Position numbers and translations under genes: made by a program. From NCBI GenBank assembly GCA_009775265.1, contig VSPG01000002.1, positions 67,863 through 131,862 of the forward strand: 64,000 nt of DNA, given 5' to 3'. Below, in pieces: positions 45,115 through 53,936 of the stretch. The notes beneath the pieces are model-generated. The model worked only from the letters and a program-made list of their open reading frames with translations. It ran no database searches and was not told the origin of the DNA. Each line of letters starts with the position of its first letter. Within the stretch, counting starts at the first letter, position 1. The stretch is from Muribaculaceae bacterium (GTDB lineage Bacteria; Bacteroidota; Bacteroidia; Bacteroidales; Muribaculaceae).

Positions 45115-47085
45115 TCACTTCTTGGGGGCTTCAAGCTGTTCGCAGACTGCCACTCTGACACCTGCTTTCGTTAGTTTTCGCACATAGGTGTCGAGTGCAT
45201 TATGAGGGAACCCGGCGACCATCTTCTTGCCACGCTTGGTAATGGTTATCTGGAGTAACTCAGCGGCTTTTTCCGCATCCTCGTTGAACAACTCGTAGAA
45301 GTCATTGACGCGGAAGATGAGGATTGAACCAGGGTGCTTCTTCTTCATCTCCTTGAATTGCTTCTCTATGGAGGTTGGACGCTTGGCCGGAGTGGTTTCG
45401 GCGGCAGGTGCCTCGGTTTCGATTTTCTTACCGTCAAGAGTATAACCGAGGGCTTTCAGCTGAGCCGTGATTTTCTTCTCGCTCTTGCTGAATTTCTCGT
45501 TGACCTTGTCGCGGGCCTCATTGTACTCGACAGGGCACCAAATCTCTCCGAGACGGTCAACATGAGGCTTGGCCAGGTGCTTGACTTCATCAAGGATGAG
45601 AATTGTGGTACCGCAAGCAAGCGCGTGTTTCATCCATGCTCTGAGAATAAAGGGCGCCATCTCAAAATGGCCGGAGACATAGGCCGTGATTTCCTCGGCG
45701 GAGGGATACTTACCGAGGCCGAGTTCGGTGCAGAGCTCGCTATTGTTCTTCACCATCATTGAGTAAGCGAGGATAAACTCGGAATTGTCAAGTCCGTTGA
45801 GGTCCTTGATTTGGCCATGCTCGCCGAGAGCCTTACAACCCTGAGATACAAGGTAGGCAGGGAGCGAGCTTTTCTCAGACTTGTACTTACTGACAAGCTC
45901 CTGAACTTTGAGAGGGAGTCCGTTGCTGTCAATATTCGTGGTCTGATCGTCTTTTTTGAGGTACCACGCCTGCTCTTCTATGCGGATGTAGTTGTAGCTC
46001 CCCAACTGAATAACACGGTAGCACTCTCCGCTCTCCAGGAATTTTTGAGTGCGTTCATCGTCCATGTCGTACCAGCATCGGCTCTTGAACTGACTCGACG
46101 GCTCAACTATTTCGTAGCCGAGTTCCTTGACTTTGGCGCGTACAGCCTCTTTGAGTTTTTTGATACTGCCGGGGGCATAGGAATCATTACCTATGGCTAT
46201 AACAGCTTTGCCCTTTTCAAGAGGCTGTCCGGCCTTGACAAGAGTGCTGTCATTGCTCCGCAGATATTCCGCGATGTAGGCAACAGTCTTGGCGATGAAT
46301 TTATCCTCGCAAGTACACTGGCCGTCGGTGGCTTTCATTTCGTAGAACAGACAGCCGTGGTTGCAGATGTTGTGCTGACACTCACTGCAAGAGGTGCCAC
46401 AACCACCGGCAAATTCAGCATCGCTTTTCCACACTGCATCAATGATGTTGAGGAACAGGCCCTTGACAAATCCCGAAGCGTTTGCTGTTGTGAAGCCCTG
46501 ATAGCTGTCATCGTACTGCTTGAAGTATGCGCGCTGCTGATCCTCGGTAACTTTGCAGATTATCATGGCCGCACTGATGGGCATCTTTTCCTCTTTCAAG
46601 GCTTTCATCAACTCAGGAATGAGAGAGTTGAGTTTGATGCGGTCCTGAACGAAGCGGATGCTCTTGCCGAAGCGGAGCGCAATGTCTTGGATTGAGCTGC
46701 CTTTCTTTTGGAGTTGCCCGAAAGCAAAGGCTTCCTCCATCGGGTCAACATCCTGACGTTGCAGGTTCTCGGTGATCATCGCGTCGAAGGCCTCCTCATC
46801 GGACATCTCTTTCACAATGGCCATAATCTCGTCCCAGGGATTGAACGGCAACTCGTTATTGAGTTCCGTTTCCTCAAAGAGGATACGGTAAGCACGATAG
46901 CGGCGCTCTCCGCAGACAATCTCATACTCGGTGTTATCTGCTACCGGACGCACCGTGATAGGCTGGAGAAGTCCCTGCTGACGAATATTCTCCGACAGTT
47001 CCTTCAACGCCGCCTCGTCGAATGTTTTGCGAGGATTCATCGGTGACGGATGCACCGATGATAGTTTTACGGATTTTACTTCCAT
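45115..47085 (-). CDS. ParB-domain protein fused to a MutS domain I
   Basis: A 656-residue protein. Residues 1-200 form a ParB N-terminal and KorB-type helix-turn-helix unit (CGERRYRAYRILFE; TENLQRQDVDPMEEAFAFGQL; DIALRFGKSIRFVQDRIKL). Residues 225-260 hold a Cys cluster (CGTSCSECQHNICNHGC). The last 85 residues (QFKEMKKKHPGSILIFRVNDFYELFNEDAEKAAELL to VRVAVCEQLE) match the MutS mismatch-recognition domain I, including the FYE motif that contacts the mismatched base. No MutS core or ATPase is present. It may bind distorted or modified phage DNA. It has P47.1 and leader copy 5. Confidence 0.85.
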   Translation of the reverse strand: MEVKSVKLSSVHPSPMNPRKTFDEAALKELSENIRQQGLLQPITVRPVADNTEYEIVCGERRYRAYRILFEETELNNELPFNPWDEIMAIVKEMSDEEAFDAMITENLQRQDVDPMEEAFAFGQLQKKGSSIQDIALRFGKSIRFVQDRIKLNSLIPELMKALKEEKMPISAAMIICKVTEDQQRAYFKQYDDSYQGFTTANASGFVKGLFLNIIDAVWKSDAEFAGGCGTSCSECQHNICNHGCLFYEMKATDGQCTCEDKFIAKTVAYIAEYLRSNDSTLVKAGQPLEKGKAVIAIGNDSYAPGSIKKLKEAVRAKVKELGYEIVEPSSQFKSRCWYDMDDERTQKFLESGECYRVIQLGSYNYIRIEEQAWYLKKDDQTTNIDSNGLPLKVQELVSKYKSEKSSLPAYLVSQGCKALGEHGQIKDLNGLDNSEFILAYSMMVKNNSELCTELGLGKYPSAEEITAYVSGHFEMAPFILRAWMKHALACGTTILILDEVKHLAKPHVDRLGEIWCPVEYNEARDKVNEKFSKSEKKITAQLKALGYTLDGKKIETEAPAAETTPAKRPTSIEKQFKEMKKKHPGSILIFRVNDFYELFNEDAEKAAELLQITITKRGKKMVAGFPHNALDTYVRKLTKAGVRVAVCEQLEAPKK

Positions 47086-47091
47086 AGTGGG

Positions 47092-47108
47092 TTTTATTGG
47101 TTTGACTT
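47092..47108 (-). promoter_or_regulatory. Conserved leader, copy 5
   Basis: AAGTCAAACCAATAAAA exactly, 7 nt before the ATG at 47085. Confidence 0.75.
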
Positions 47109-47124
47109 TTAGTTGATTGTACTG

Positions 47125-47186
47125 TAAAGTTAGTCACCGTGAGCGGATTTTGCAAACAGAATGGCCACCATTTTTACACCATTTTA
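47125..47186 (-). promoter_or_regulatory. Phage promoter P47.1 with tandem upstream repeats
   Basis: TAACTTTA at 47125-47132, 20-bp spacer, TTTG at 47153-47156, and CACCATTTT repeats at 47166 and 47177. It drives the ParB-MutS gene. Confidence 0.82.
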
Positions 47187-47405
47187 CCATGAGTAAGTGG
47201 CACCGTTGAATGTCCATTCAACTTTCTGATAGCGGAAGAAACCGCGTCGGGCAGTCTCTTCAAACATCGGAATATCTTTCGTCTTGATCTCTCCGGGAGT
47301 ATGACCGTTCACAGTCGTATATTTGGGAAGACCGAAATGTTTCCTAATGGCCACGATTGCTTCCTCGTCTTTCGTGACCCAATAGATTACAACCTTCATC
47401 GCCAT
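47184..47405 (-). CDS. Small protein, unknown function
   Basis: 73 residues (MAMKVVIYWVTKDEEAIVAIRKHFGLPKYTTVNGHTPGEI), alpha/beta, overlapping the loader gene by 10 bp. It ends inside the upstream repeat of P47.1. No family is recognised. Confidence 0.6.
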   Translation of the reverse strand: MAMKVVIYWVTKDEEAIVAIRKHFGLPKYTTVNGHTPGEIKTKDIPMFEETARRGFFRYQKVEWTFNGATYSW

Positions 47406-48097
47406 GACTCGCCGGACATTTGAACGAAGTTGAACATTTCAAAGCAGCGGTCATAGATATGGTCGCCGTAGATTTCGCCAATCTGTTCAGGGGCGAGATT
47501 GGAGGTGACATGGGTAAAATCGCCGCGTCTTATGTCATATCGCCGTTGGAAGATATACTGAAAGACATTCTCCATATTACCGAAAAATCCGGTGGGGATA
47601 CATTCGCGGCCGACTTCATCGAAAGCCTGACGGCATGATGTTATGTACTCCTCAATGCCTGGGTACCCTTCTTTGGCGAACATTCCGGCAACGTAGCTGG
47701 CGTTGGTAATGCGGAAGCTATATGCCCAGGGGTCGCGGCGCATCGTTCTCGGATTGTCTTTTTCCCGATAACATACAGGGCGGCGCACCATGTGGCAATA
47801 GTCTCGGATGATTTCAAGCATTGTCGATTTGCCGGTGCCGATGTCGCCCCATAGCCACAGACCTTTGTCGGGATCCAATTTGCCGTCAATCATCAGGCAC
47901 CACCGCACAAGGTCGTTCAGTAAAGGCTTCATGCTGTCGCGGATTTGGAATTTGGGGCAAATGGACTTGCATATTTCGAGAAAATCAAGTTTCTCCTGAC
48001 GGGTCACGTCTCTTGAGCCCGCAACTTGGCGTGACTTTTCCTCGAATGGGTATGCCGCCGCTTGGAGGTATCGGTCTATCTGTTCTGGTTTGCTCAT
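47396..48097 (-). CDS. DnaC-like helicase loader ATPase
   Basis: 233 residues from ATG 48097 (MSKPEQIDRYLQAAAYPF). AAA+ P-loop GDIGTGKST at residues 84-92; the Walker B position is weaker (AFDEVGRECIPTGFFG). Like DnaC it should load the host replicative helicase onto the phage origin. It overlaps the initiator gene's 3' end by 113 bp in another frame, a long but plausible phage overlap. Confidence 0.8.
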   Translation of the reverse strand: MSKPEQIDRYLQAAAYPFEEKSRQVAGSRDVTRQEKLDFLEICKSICPKFQIRDSMKPLLNDLVRWCLMIDGKLDPDKGLWLWGDIGTGKSTMLEIIRDYCHMVRRPVCYREKDNPRTMRRDPWAYSFRITNASYVAGMFAKEGYPGIEEYITSCRQAFDEVGRECIPTGFFGNMENVFQYIFQRRYDIRRGDFTHVTSNLAPEQIGEIYGDHIYDRCFEMFNFVQMSGESWR

Positions 48098-48881
48098 TTT
48101 GTTTCCTTTCTTTTTCTCGCTTTTCATCGTCGATTATCCACGAATTTGCTTTGCTATCCCAACGAGTAATGCGTCGGTTGTATTTATCAATCCAGCCTAC
48201 AGCTGCGTAATTGTCGTAAAACCGACGCGCACTCTCTTCCCAATTTTCCAGACGCTTGTCGGCATCTTGGCTCAGGAAGTACCGCCGGACATCATCGAGT
48301 GTCGGCGGCTCAAAAGTAATTTTTGGCTTTGGCGGAGATTTTTTCTTTGCAGCCTTTCTCTCTTCCTCAGCAAAAAGACTTTCAGGTTCTATGAGTTGAG
48401 GTGCGCCGCGTGTTGCGACAGCAACACTATTGTCTTTAGTCTTATGTCTTCTTTCTTCTATTAATAAGGTGGAATCAGGCGTTGTGTTACCTTTGTGTAA
48501 CCCTTGTGTTACCTTTGTGTTTCCATTTGTGTTACCTTCGTGTTTCTCAGGGGAAACACAATCGGAAACACAAAACCTCTCATAAAGCTCCGAATTATTG
48601 ATATTGACCCCATCTATAAGATAGATAGTCGGACCTCTCCCTTGTGCCTCTATAAAATCAATCATACCGCGTTGCTTGAGCCTATTCCTGGCCTCTCCAA
48701 TCGTCTTGCGAGAAATCTGAAGGCATACTTCCAAATTCCTCGTCTGCAATTCAAAGGGGTTAAGCCATCTTCTAATATTGCACTCATTTAGCAGGAAAAA
48801 GTAAATAGCAGTGTCTATATCTGAAAATTTCTTAACGCGATAGGCTTCCCAAAAGCGGTTTATTAAATCTATGTAGGTCAT
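47985..48881 (-). CDS. Replication initiator, lambda O / DnaD-like
   Basis: A 298-residue protein. The N-terminal 75 residues form a winged-helix-like domain (INRFWEAYRVKKFSDIDTAIYFFLLNECN; LQISRKTIGEARNRLKQRGMIDF). A repetitive, probably disordered linker (about 105-130: EGNTNGNTKVTQGLHKGNTT) is encoded by iteron-like DNA repeats. The C-terminal domain (PTLDDVRRYFLSQDADKRLENWEESARRFYDNYAAVGW) matches phage primosome DnaD-type ends. It is followed directly by the loader gene. I infer origin binding within its own gene, as for lambda O. Confidence 0.75.
   Translation of the reverse strand: MTYIDLINRFWEAYRVKKFSDIDTAIYFFLLNECNIRRWLNPFELQTRNLEVCLQISRKTIGEARNRLKQRGMIDFIEAQGRGPTIYLIDGVNINNSELYERFCVSDCVSPEKHEGNTNGNTKVTQGLHKGNTTPDSTLLIEERRHKTKDNSVAVATRGAPQLIEPESLFAEEERKAAKKKSPPKPKITFEPPTLDDVRRYFLSQDADKRLENWEESARRFYDNYAAVGWIDKYNRRITRWDSKANSWIIDDEKREKERKQNEQTRTDRPIPPSGGIPIRGKVTPSCGLKRRDPSGET
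48482..48573 (-). other. Iteron-like repeats, candidate replication origin
   Basis: Three direct copies of TTGTGTTACCTTTGTGT (plus strand; 48482-48498, 48504-48520, and 48527-48543 with one change) are spaced 22 and 23 bp apart. Two inverted GGAAACACAA half-sites follow at 48552 and 48564. All lie inside the initiator gene, as in lambdoid origins. Confidence 0.6.
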
Positions 48882-49327
48882 CGGTAAAGTGGGTACTTGT
48901 TTAGAGCCTCTTCAATATATGGCGCTGGCGACACTCTAAGGTATCGGCACACGGCGGTTATGAACTCTATTATACCGTGGCAAACGGCATACACACTGCC
49001 GTTTCGCTCTACTAATTCTTGCCACGATTTCTGCTCGTCTGACTGGGTTCCGGCCTTAGAACCTTTGCGCTTGGGGACTTTCATCTCAATGCAGAGGCTC
49101 GCCTTGCCGCCCGATGGGAACAAGAGAATGAGGTCGGCCACTCCTTTGACCTGACCCTCATAGACCATAGATGCACCGGCACGGCCGCCACGCCATCCTC
49201 CATTGGGAACAGAGAAAAGCAGACGGTCAACCTTTGGGAATGTCATACGGAACCAGCATACGCAAGTGTGCTGTATCTTGGCCTCTGAGTAGTCTTTCTC
49301 CGCTTCTAAGATTTCCTTTTCTGTCAT
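48878..49327 (-). CDS. VRR-NUC nuclease
   Basis: 149 residues from ATG 49327, which overlaps the upstream stop (ATGA). VRR-NUC features: SEAKIQHTCVCWFRMTFP, LLFSVPNGGWRGG, VKGVADLILLFP (catalytic Asp), and ASLCIEMKVPKRKG (E-x-K), then QSDEQKSWQELVERNG. The family acts as a structure-specific nuclease, such as Holliday-junction resolvases, in phage recombination. It lies between helicase and initiator genes. Confidence 0.85.
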   Translation of the reverse strand: MTEKEILEAEKDYSEAKIQHTCVCWFRMTFPKVDRLLFSVPNGGWRGGRAGASMVYEGQVKGVADLILLFPSGGKASLCIEMKVPKRKGSKAGTQSDEQKSWQELVERNGSVYAVCHGIIEFITAVCRYLRVSPAPYIEEALNKYPLYR

Positions 49328-49515
49328 GGTTTCGGATGTTCGGTGCGTCGGTCGCACTCGTTTAACTGTTTTACAATCTGCTTGACCCGTTCTAAATTGC
49401 CATCCCGATTGTCAAATACGGCGATGCTCTCAAGCTGCGGCCCGAACAATCCGATGCCGTTTTTGAGAATATGGATTCTCTCGCCGATGATTTTATGACG
49501 GAACGCTCGTTTCAT
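49324..49515 (-). CDS. Small basic protein, unknown function
   Basis: 63 residues (MKRAFRHKIIGERIHILKNGIGLFG), joined by ATGA overlaps to both the helicase and the nuclease gene. The tight coupling supports it being real. No family is recognised. Confidence 0.6.
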   Translation of the reverse strand: MKRAFRHKIIGERIHILKNGIGLFGPQLESIAVFDNRDGNLERVKQIVKQLNECDRRTEHPKP

Positions 49516-51248
49516 AACTCATCTCTGAACAGGTTCATGGTGATGTTGACAATATCCTCCTCTATTTGAGTGGTTGTGCCGGTCACTCCGTTGGCGATGT
49601 CTTTCTTGGTCTGAATGATTTTATACATCTTCTCGTCAATGGTCTTGTCGCCGAGGAAGTAATAGCAGTTCACCGCGTTCTTTTGGCCGTTACGGTGGGC
49701 GCGGTCCTCGGCCTGCTCACAGTCGCTGTAAGTCCAGGGGAACTCGATAAAGCCTACGCGGCTGGCGGCTGTCAAGGTCAGGCCCGTACCGCCGGAACGA
49801 TAGTTGAGGATAATGAGCTTGCAGTCGGGGTCGTTCTGGAACTTGTCAACGGCGGCCTGCTTCTGAGTGGTATTCTCGCTACCCGTTACGCAGACGGCAT
49901 CGGGAAATTCTTGTTTGAGAGCTGCCACTACATCTTTCAAGAAAGCGAACATGATCAACTTCTCGCCGCCGTCTATGATGTCGTGAATAAAATCCGACAC
50001 GGCCTTGATTTTGCCGTGAGCTGCTATCTGTTTGAGGATGCCGATTTGCACCATCACCTGACCTCGCATGGCTCTCATCAGCTTGTCATCCGAGGCGTTC
50101 TTATACTGCCTCAGATAGCCGAGCAGGTTCTTCTCCGCATCTGTGTACTCCTTGCGGTTTGTGATGTCGCAGGTGATATACTGGCGCGTCTTGTCGGGGA
50201 GCTGGGTGAGAACCTTTTGCTTTTCCCGGCGAAAGAAACAACACATCCACAGACGGTAGTTCAACTCACGCAGATTGGAAGATTGCTTGGGTCCGTCGCA
50301 GAAGCGTCTCATAAATTGCTGATAGCCGCCGAAGTCCTCAAGACGGTCAAGAATTTTAAGCTGCTGCACAAGGTCGGTATTGTTGTTGACAACCGGGGTG
50401 CCGGTCAGCTCAAATATCCACCTCTTACCCTTGCAGATGCCCTCGACATACTTTGCCTGCTGGGTCTTGCTGCATTTGCACTTGTGGCTCTCGTCTATGA
50501 TGACGCACTTAAAGAGATTGATGCGCTCGTCAAAATGAATGGAGCGGAGAGTGATACGCTTGGTGGCCGTGACTTTCGTGACGAAAAACTTTTTAAGGCT
50601 CTCGTAGTTGGTGATGAACACCGGGCAGATAGACTCTCCGTCAGGTCTCTTCAACTCGTAAAAACGGTGCCAGTCGGCTTTGTTGTGGTCATCGAGAATG
50701 ATTGCATCAATACCGGCGAACTTCTTAAACTCGCGCTGCCAGTTGACTTTTAGAGCCGCCGGGCAGATTACAAGTACAGGGAAGGTGTCGCCATACTTGG
50801 CCGCTTCTTTGTGCGCCTTGACAACCGTGCAGATAGCTTGGAGCGTTTTGCCAAGTCCGGGCTGATCGCCAAAGATGCAACGCTGATGGTCCAAAGCATA
50901 GCGGACACCCTCCAACTGGTACTCATAAGGATTCAGGAGCATATAATGGTCGCCGGTGAACGGCTTCATCGGCGGTATCTCGAAGATAACATCACTCGCT
51001 TCCTTACGCCTCTGAACCGACATGCAGTAACGATTCTTGACGGCCCACCCTGCAAAAGCCTCAACATACCACCGAGCATCAAAGCCCGGCGGATAGAAGG
51101 GACTCTTCTTTGCTACAATCCACACGCGGTCTCCGTTGTCCCATCGGGGACGGCTGGGTATGCGCTTGATAACCTCTATGAGACGAGGATTGTAGTCAAA
51201 GGAGAGACGGAATGTGCCGGGTGTCTCGGTAACGTATATTGGGTTCAT
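49512..51248 (-). CDS. SNF2-family DNA helicase, SMARCAL1-like
   Basis: A 578-residue protein. A HARP-like N-terminal region spans residues 1-95. The motor contains PYEYQLEGVRYALDHQRCIFGDQPGLGKT (box I at 131-135), VICPAALKVNWQREF, VIIDESHKCK (box II), FELTGTPVVNN (box III), LIILNYRSGGTGLTLTAASRVGF and DRAHRNGQ (box VI). SMARCAL1-like enzymes anneal or remodel forked DNA, and phage relatives work in replication or recombination. It is co-transcribed with the ERF/nuclease genes upstream. Confidence 0.88.
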   Translation of the reverse strand: MNPIYVTETPGTFRLSFDYNPRLIEVIKRIPSRPRWDNGDRVWIVAKKSPFYPPGFDARWYVEAFAGWAVKNRYCMSVQRRKEASDVIFEIPPMKPFTGDHYMLLNPYEYQLEGVRYALDHQRCIFGDQPGLGKTLQAICTVVKAHKEAAKYGDTFPVLVICPAALKVNWQREFKKFAGIDAIILDDHNKADWHRFYELKRPDGESICPVFITNYESLKKFFVTKVTATKRITLRSIHFDERINLFKCVIIDESHKCKCSKTQQAKYVEGICKGKRWIFELTGTPVVNNNTDLVQQLKILDRLEDFGGYQQFMRRFCDGPKQSSNLRELNYRLWMCCFFRREKQKVLTQLPDKTRQYITCDITNRKEYTDAEKNLLGYLRQYKNASDDKLMRAMRGQVMVQIGILKQIAAHGKIKAVSDFIHDIIDGGEKLIMFAFLKDVVAALKQEFPDAVCVTGSENTTQKQAAVDKFQNDPDCKLIILNYRSGGTGLTLTAASRVGFIEFPWTYSDCEQAEDRAHRNGQKNAVNCYYFLGDKTIDEKMYKIIQTKKDIANGVTGTTTQIEEDIVNITMNLFRDEL

Positions 51249-51251
51249 GTC

Positions 51252-51818
51252 TTATGCAGGTATCTCTTCAGGAATAGCTACATCTACTGTGGCTCCGGCC
51301 TCGCCGAATGGGTCTTCCGTATTGCCGGATGTGTCATCCTGATTGAAGTCCAGCACTCCGTCGGTGTCATACTTGCGGTCGAGTATATACTGCTCGACCT
51401 CATAGAGAAATGCCTGCACGGCCATGTCGAACTCATCGCCGTGTTCCAGACCCTCGTCGCCGAGGTCAACGCCGGGAGAGCATAGGTTCAACACCTTTCT
51501 CGTCATGAGGATACGCTTGCCGCTCATCACTATGAACGGCGCAGAGTCATCGCCGCCCTTGCTCACGGCCGACACTGAAATCTGCTTCAGCAATTCATTG
51601 TTGGCTTCTCCGTTAAGGTCAGACCAATCTATTGAGTCTGCCTCTTTCTGCTCAGTCAGTGCCGCGAAGAATGGTACCAACTCCTGAAGGCGACTGCGCA
51701 GATCCACGTGGGCGCGGTGATTGCCTTTGATGGTAATCTCGTTGCCGTCCTGGTCAATGTAAGTCGCCTCAACGCTGCCTCCCTTGGTAAGTTTGGCTTT
51801 CTTGATTTTTAATTCCAT
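51252..51818 (-). CDS. Early-gene protein of unknown function
   Basis: 188 residues. N-terminal beta-like MELKIKKAKLTKGGSVEATYIDQDGNEITIKG, then helical and acidic. Conserved-looking and located in the recombination operon between helicase and NinB-like genes; it ends 3 nt before the helicase start. No specific family is recognised. Confidence 0.65.
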   Translation of the reverse strand: MELKIKKAKLTKGGSVEATYIDQDGNEITIKGNHRAHVDLRSRLQELVPFFAALTEQKEADSIDWSDLNGEANNELLKQISVSAVSKGGDDSAPFIVMSGKRILMTRKVLNLCSPGVDLGDEGLEHGDEFDMAVQAFLYEVEQYILDRKYDTDGVLDFNQDDTSGNTEDPFGEAGATVDVAIPEEIPA

Positions 51819-51870
51819 TTTTGTTTTTTTGAGGTGAAAAAATATCGGACGGCATTTGGCGCCGCCCGAT

Positions 51871-52290
51871 TTATCGGTGTTTGTATTCGTTTATGAAATC
51901 CTGATAATGCCTGTCCGCTGGCAATGGGAGGTTTATCCCGAACTCAGTAGCGGCATCAGCTTGAATCTTGTTGAGGTAGTCGGTCATCTGGAGCGTGTTC
52001 AGGTCTGTTGTGCTGCCTATCACATGAACCCATCGGCCTCTGACCGCTATGTCTCGCCCAAGGTATTTAGCCTTGTAGTAGTCGTGGATGTCATCTTTCG
52101 GAGTGCCGGTCGCTTCCTCCATGCACTTGAACCACATCCACATCAGCGCATTTTGGCTTACTGTCCTCGGCTGTGTCTTACGGACTATCTTGACAGTGTA
52201 GGTTCCGTTCTGGAGAAGTGAGCAGAGGTAGTCAAAGGACTTATCCATGCTCACCTCTCCGTTACACTTGGTAAGGGTAGCTTCAGGCAT
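51871..52290 (-). CDS. NinB/Orf-like recombination mediator
   Basis: 139 residues. The NinB pattern is visible: VRKTQPRTVSQNALMWMWFKCMEEATGTPKDDIHDYYKAKYLG, then STTDLNTLQMTDYLNKIQADAATEFGINLPLP. NinB (lambda Orf) binds single-stranded DNA and helps recombinases displace SSB. It overlaps the SSB-like gene by 8 bp. Confidence 0.75.
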   Translation of the reverse strand: MPEATLTKCNGEVSMDKSFDYLCSLLQNGTYTVKIVRKTQPRTVSQNALMWMWFKCMEEATGTPKDDIHDYYKAKYLGRDIAVRGRWVHVIGSTTDLNTLQMTDYLNKIQADAATEFGINLPLPADRHYQDFINEYKHR

Positions 52291-52876
52291 TGGTCTTGAA
52301 CGGTAAGCCGTCTACACCGAGGTTTTGGGGCGTACTGCCACCGGCAGGATACTGGCCGGGGAACGGCGCGGCTTGCGGCGCGGCTGGTTGAGGATATGAC
52401 GGCTGTTGGGGATAGGCAGGTTGCTGGGGGTAGCTCGGCTGTTGGGGATAACCCTGCTGTGGATAGGTGGGCTGTTGAGGATATGCACCATATCCGGGCG
52501 CCGGTGCCGGTGCGGACTGTTGGGGATAGCCCTGCTGAGGCTGCTGACTGTAACCCTGCTGAGGCTGTTCCTGATAAGGAGTGATGTTGAGACCCTTGAT
52601 TGACGTGAACACTCGGCCATTGTACTCTCGGCCGTTGACGCACGCATCGACGCTGACACGCTGGCCCGGCTGAAAGTTGTCAAGGAGTCCCATCTTGTCC
52701 CCGGTGAACTCCACTAATACATAGTTGGGATGCACAACGCCGTCGCGGTCGGACCACGAGTCATCGAGTATCAGCTCACGCTTTCTGAACGGATCGCCGC
52801 CGTTTCTGGAGGGTATTTCCTGAACTTGGGAGATAGAATAAATGATTGCACCTCCCGAAATTTGTAATTTAATCAT
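52283..52876 (-). CDS. SSB-like DUF3127 protein with long Pro-Gln tail
   Basis: 197 residues. The first 100 residues form an OB-type beta barrel (KRELILDDSW; NYVLVEFTGDKMGLLDNFQPGQRVSVDACVNGREYNGRVFTSIKGLNI), matching DUF3127 single-strand-binding-like proteins. Residues 100-175 are a repetitive YPQQP/GYPQQ tail, and the end is polar. Low-complexity tails of SSBs recruit partners or drive condensation. It lies between nuclease and NinB-like genes. Confidence 0.8.
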   Translation of the reverse strand: MIKLQISGGAIIYSISQVQEIPSRNGGDPFRKRELILDDSWSDRDGVVHPNYVLVEFTGDKMGLLDNFQPGQRVSVDACVNGREYNGRVFTSIKGLNITPYQEQPQQGYSQQPQQGYPQQSAPAPAPGYGAYPQQPTYPQQGYPQQPSYPQQPAYPQQPSYPQPAAPQAAPFPGQYPAGGSTPQNLGVDGLPFKTNA

Positions 52877-53936
52877 CGCTGTTATCTTTAAGTGTTATTT
52901 TGAACGAGCCGCTGACGGCCTTTTGGGTGAAATATTGAGCGGCCAAGTCGGGATGGTCTTTCTCGAAACTTTTTGCATCGAATGTCCGTCGCATTGAGGC
53001 CGCTCCGAGAGTTGTCTTGAACAGACCGCTGTCCCAACTCCTTAGACCTCGCTTCTCCATCGCTTCTCTCAGCAAAGGCTTCACTCGGTCAAGTTCTGAG
53101 TCTATGTGCTGCTTTTGTTTGAGCAGCTTGTTTACATAGGCTATCATGTCTTCCGGCAAAATGCTCCCGGCATCGCTTGTGGACCGCTGTCCGAGTTGAG
53201 GATGCAGGAGCTTGCGGTCGGGATGCTCATAGACGATTGAGCCGTCAAAGGACTCATACCACACCGCTTTCAGCAGTTCAAGAACGAGTTCGTCGGGCTT
53301 GCGCTCGATAATCCAAAACGCTGCCTCATCCTTGCGGAGCCAGTTGGCACACAGACCTTCTACTTTGAGTCCGGGGTTCTGTCTCTCGAACAGCACCGCG
53401 TACACTGACAGCTGCCATGAGAGATATTCTTTCAGACCGTCCGCGTGATTGGCGAAGTAGTTAGGCAATCCGTAGCCGTCAAGCGGATAGTAGTTGAGGT
53501 TGTTGGTCTTGGTGTCGGCCAGCCAGATGCCGCCGGTACTCTCGCGTATCCATACGTTGTCTATCTGAGATGCGTATTGGAAATTGTCGCTGACAGTGTA
53601 CTCGTTGGCAAGAGGAATGAAGCCCTGGCGGTGGCGGATGTAACTGTCAAGTTCGCGGCTCACGTCCCAATCTTCATCGCCGAAGCTATTGGGATATGTG
53701 GTTTCCTTGATGCCGAGGTCATCATACAGCTCAATAGCTTTGTGGACGGATGAACCATACTGGCCGGCCCTTGGGATTGCCGTGTTCTTTACGAAGTCAC
53801 TTGCATCAGGATAGACACCCAATTCAAGGACTGAATGAATGAGTCCGGTGATGCCCATCAGTCGCTTATCGCCGAGGGCATACCGGTGGAGCTCCTCATT
53901 GAACTCCACCGGGCTTTTAATCAGTTCGATGCTCAT
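52869..53936 (-). CDS. PD-(D/E)XK exonuclease, RecB/Cas4-like
   Basis: 355 residues. Nuclease core: GQYGSSVHKAIELYDD (His motif), QYASQIDNVWIRESTGGIWLADTKTNN (catalytic Asp and D-x-K), and EYLSWQLSVYAVLFERQNP (QxxxY). This set is typical of phage recombination exonucleases that resect ends for the annealing protein. The ERF gene is immediately upstream (ATGA overlap), forming a Red-like pair. Confidence 0.85.
   Translation of the reverse strand: MSIELIKSPVEFNEELHRYALGDKRLMGITGLIHSVLELGVYPDASDFVKNTAIPRAGQYGSSVHKAIELYDDLGIKETTYPNSFGDEDWDVSRELDSYIRHRQGFIPLANEYTVSDNFQYASQIDNVWIRESTGGIWLADTKTNNLNYYPLDGYGLPNYFANHADGLKEYLSWQLSVYAVLFERQNPGLKVEGLCANWLRKDEAAFWIIERKPDELVLELLKAVWYESFDGSIVYEHPDRKLLHPQLGQRSTSDAGSILPEDMIAYVNKLLKQKQHIDSELDRVKPLLREAMEKRGLRSWDSGLFKTTLGAASMRRTFDAKSFEKDHPDLAAQYFTQKAVSGSFKITLKDNSDD

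Noticed and set aside
48482..48573. CRISPR-like array
   Set aside because: Only three 17-bp repeats with 5-6 bp between them, inside a coding gene; iterons fit better.
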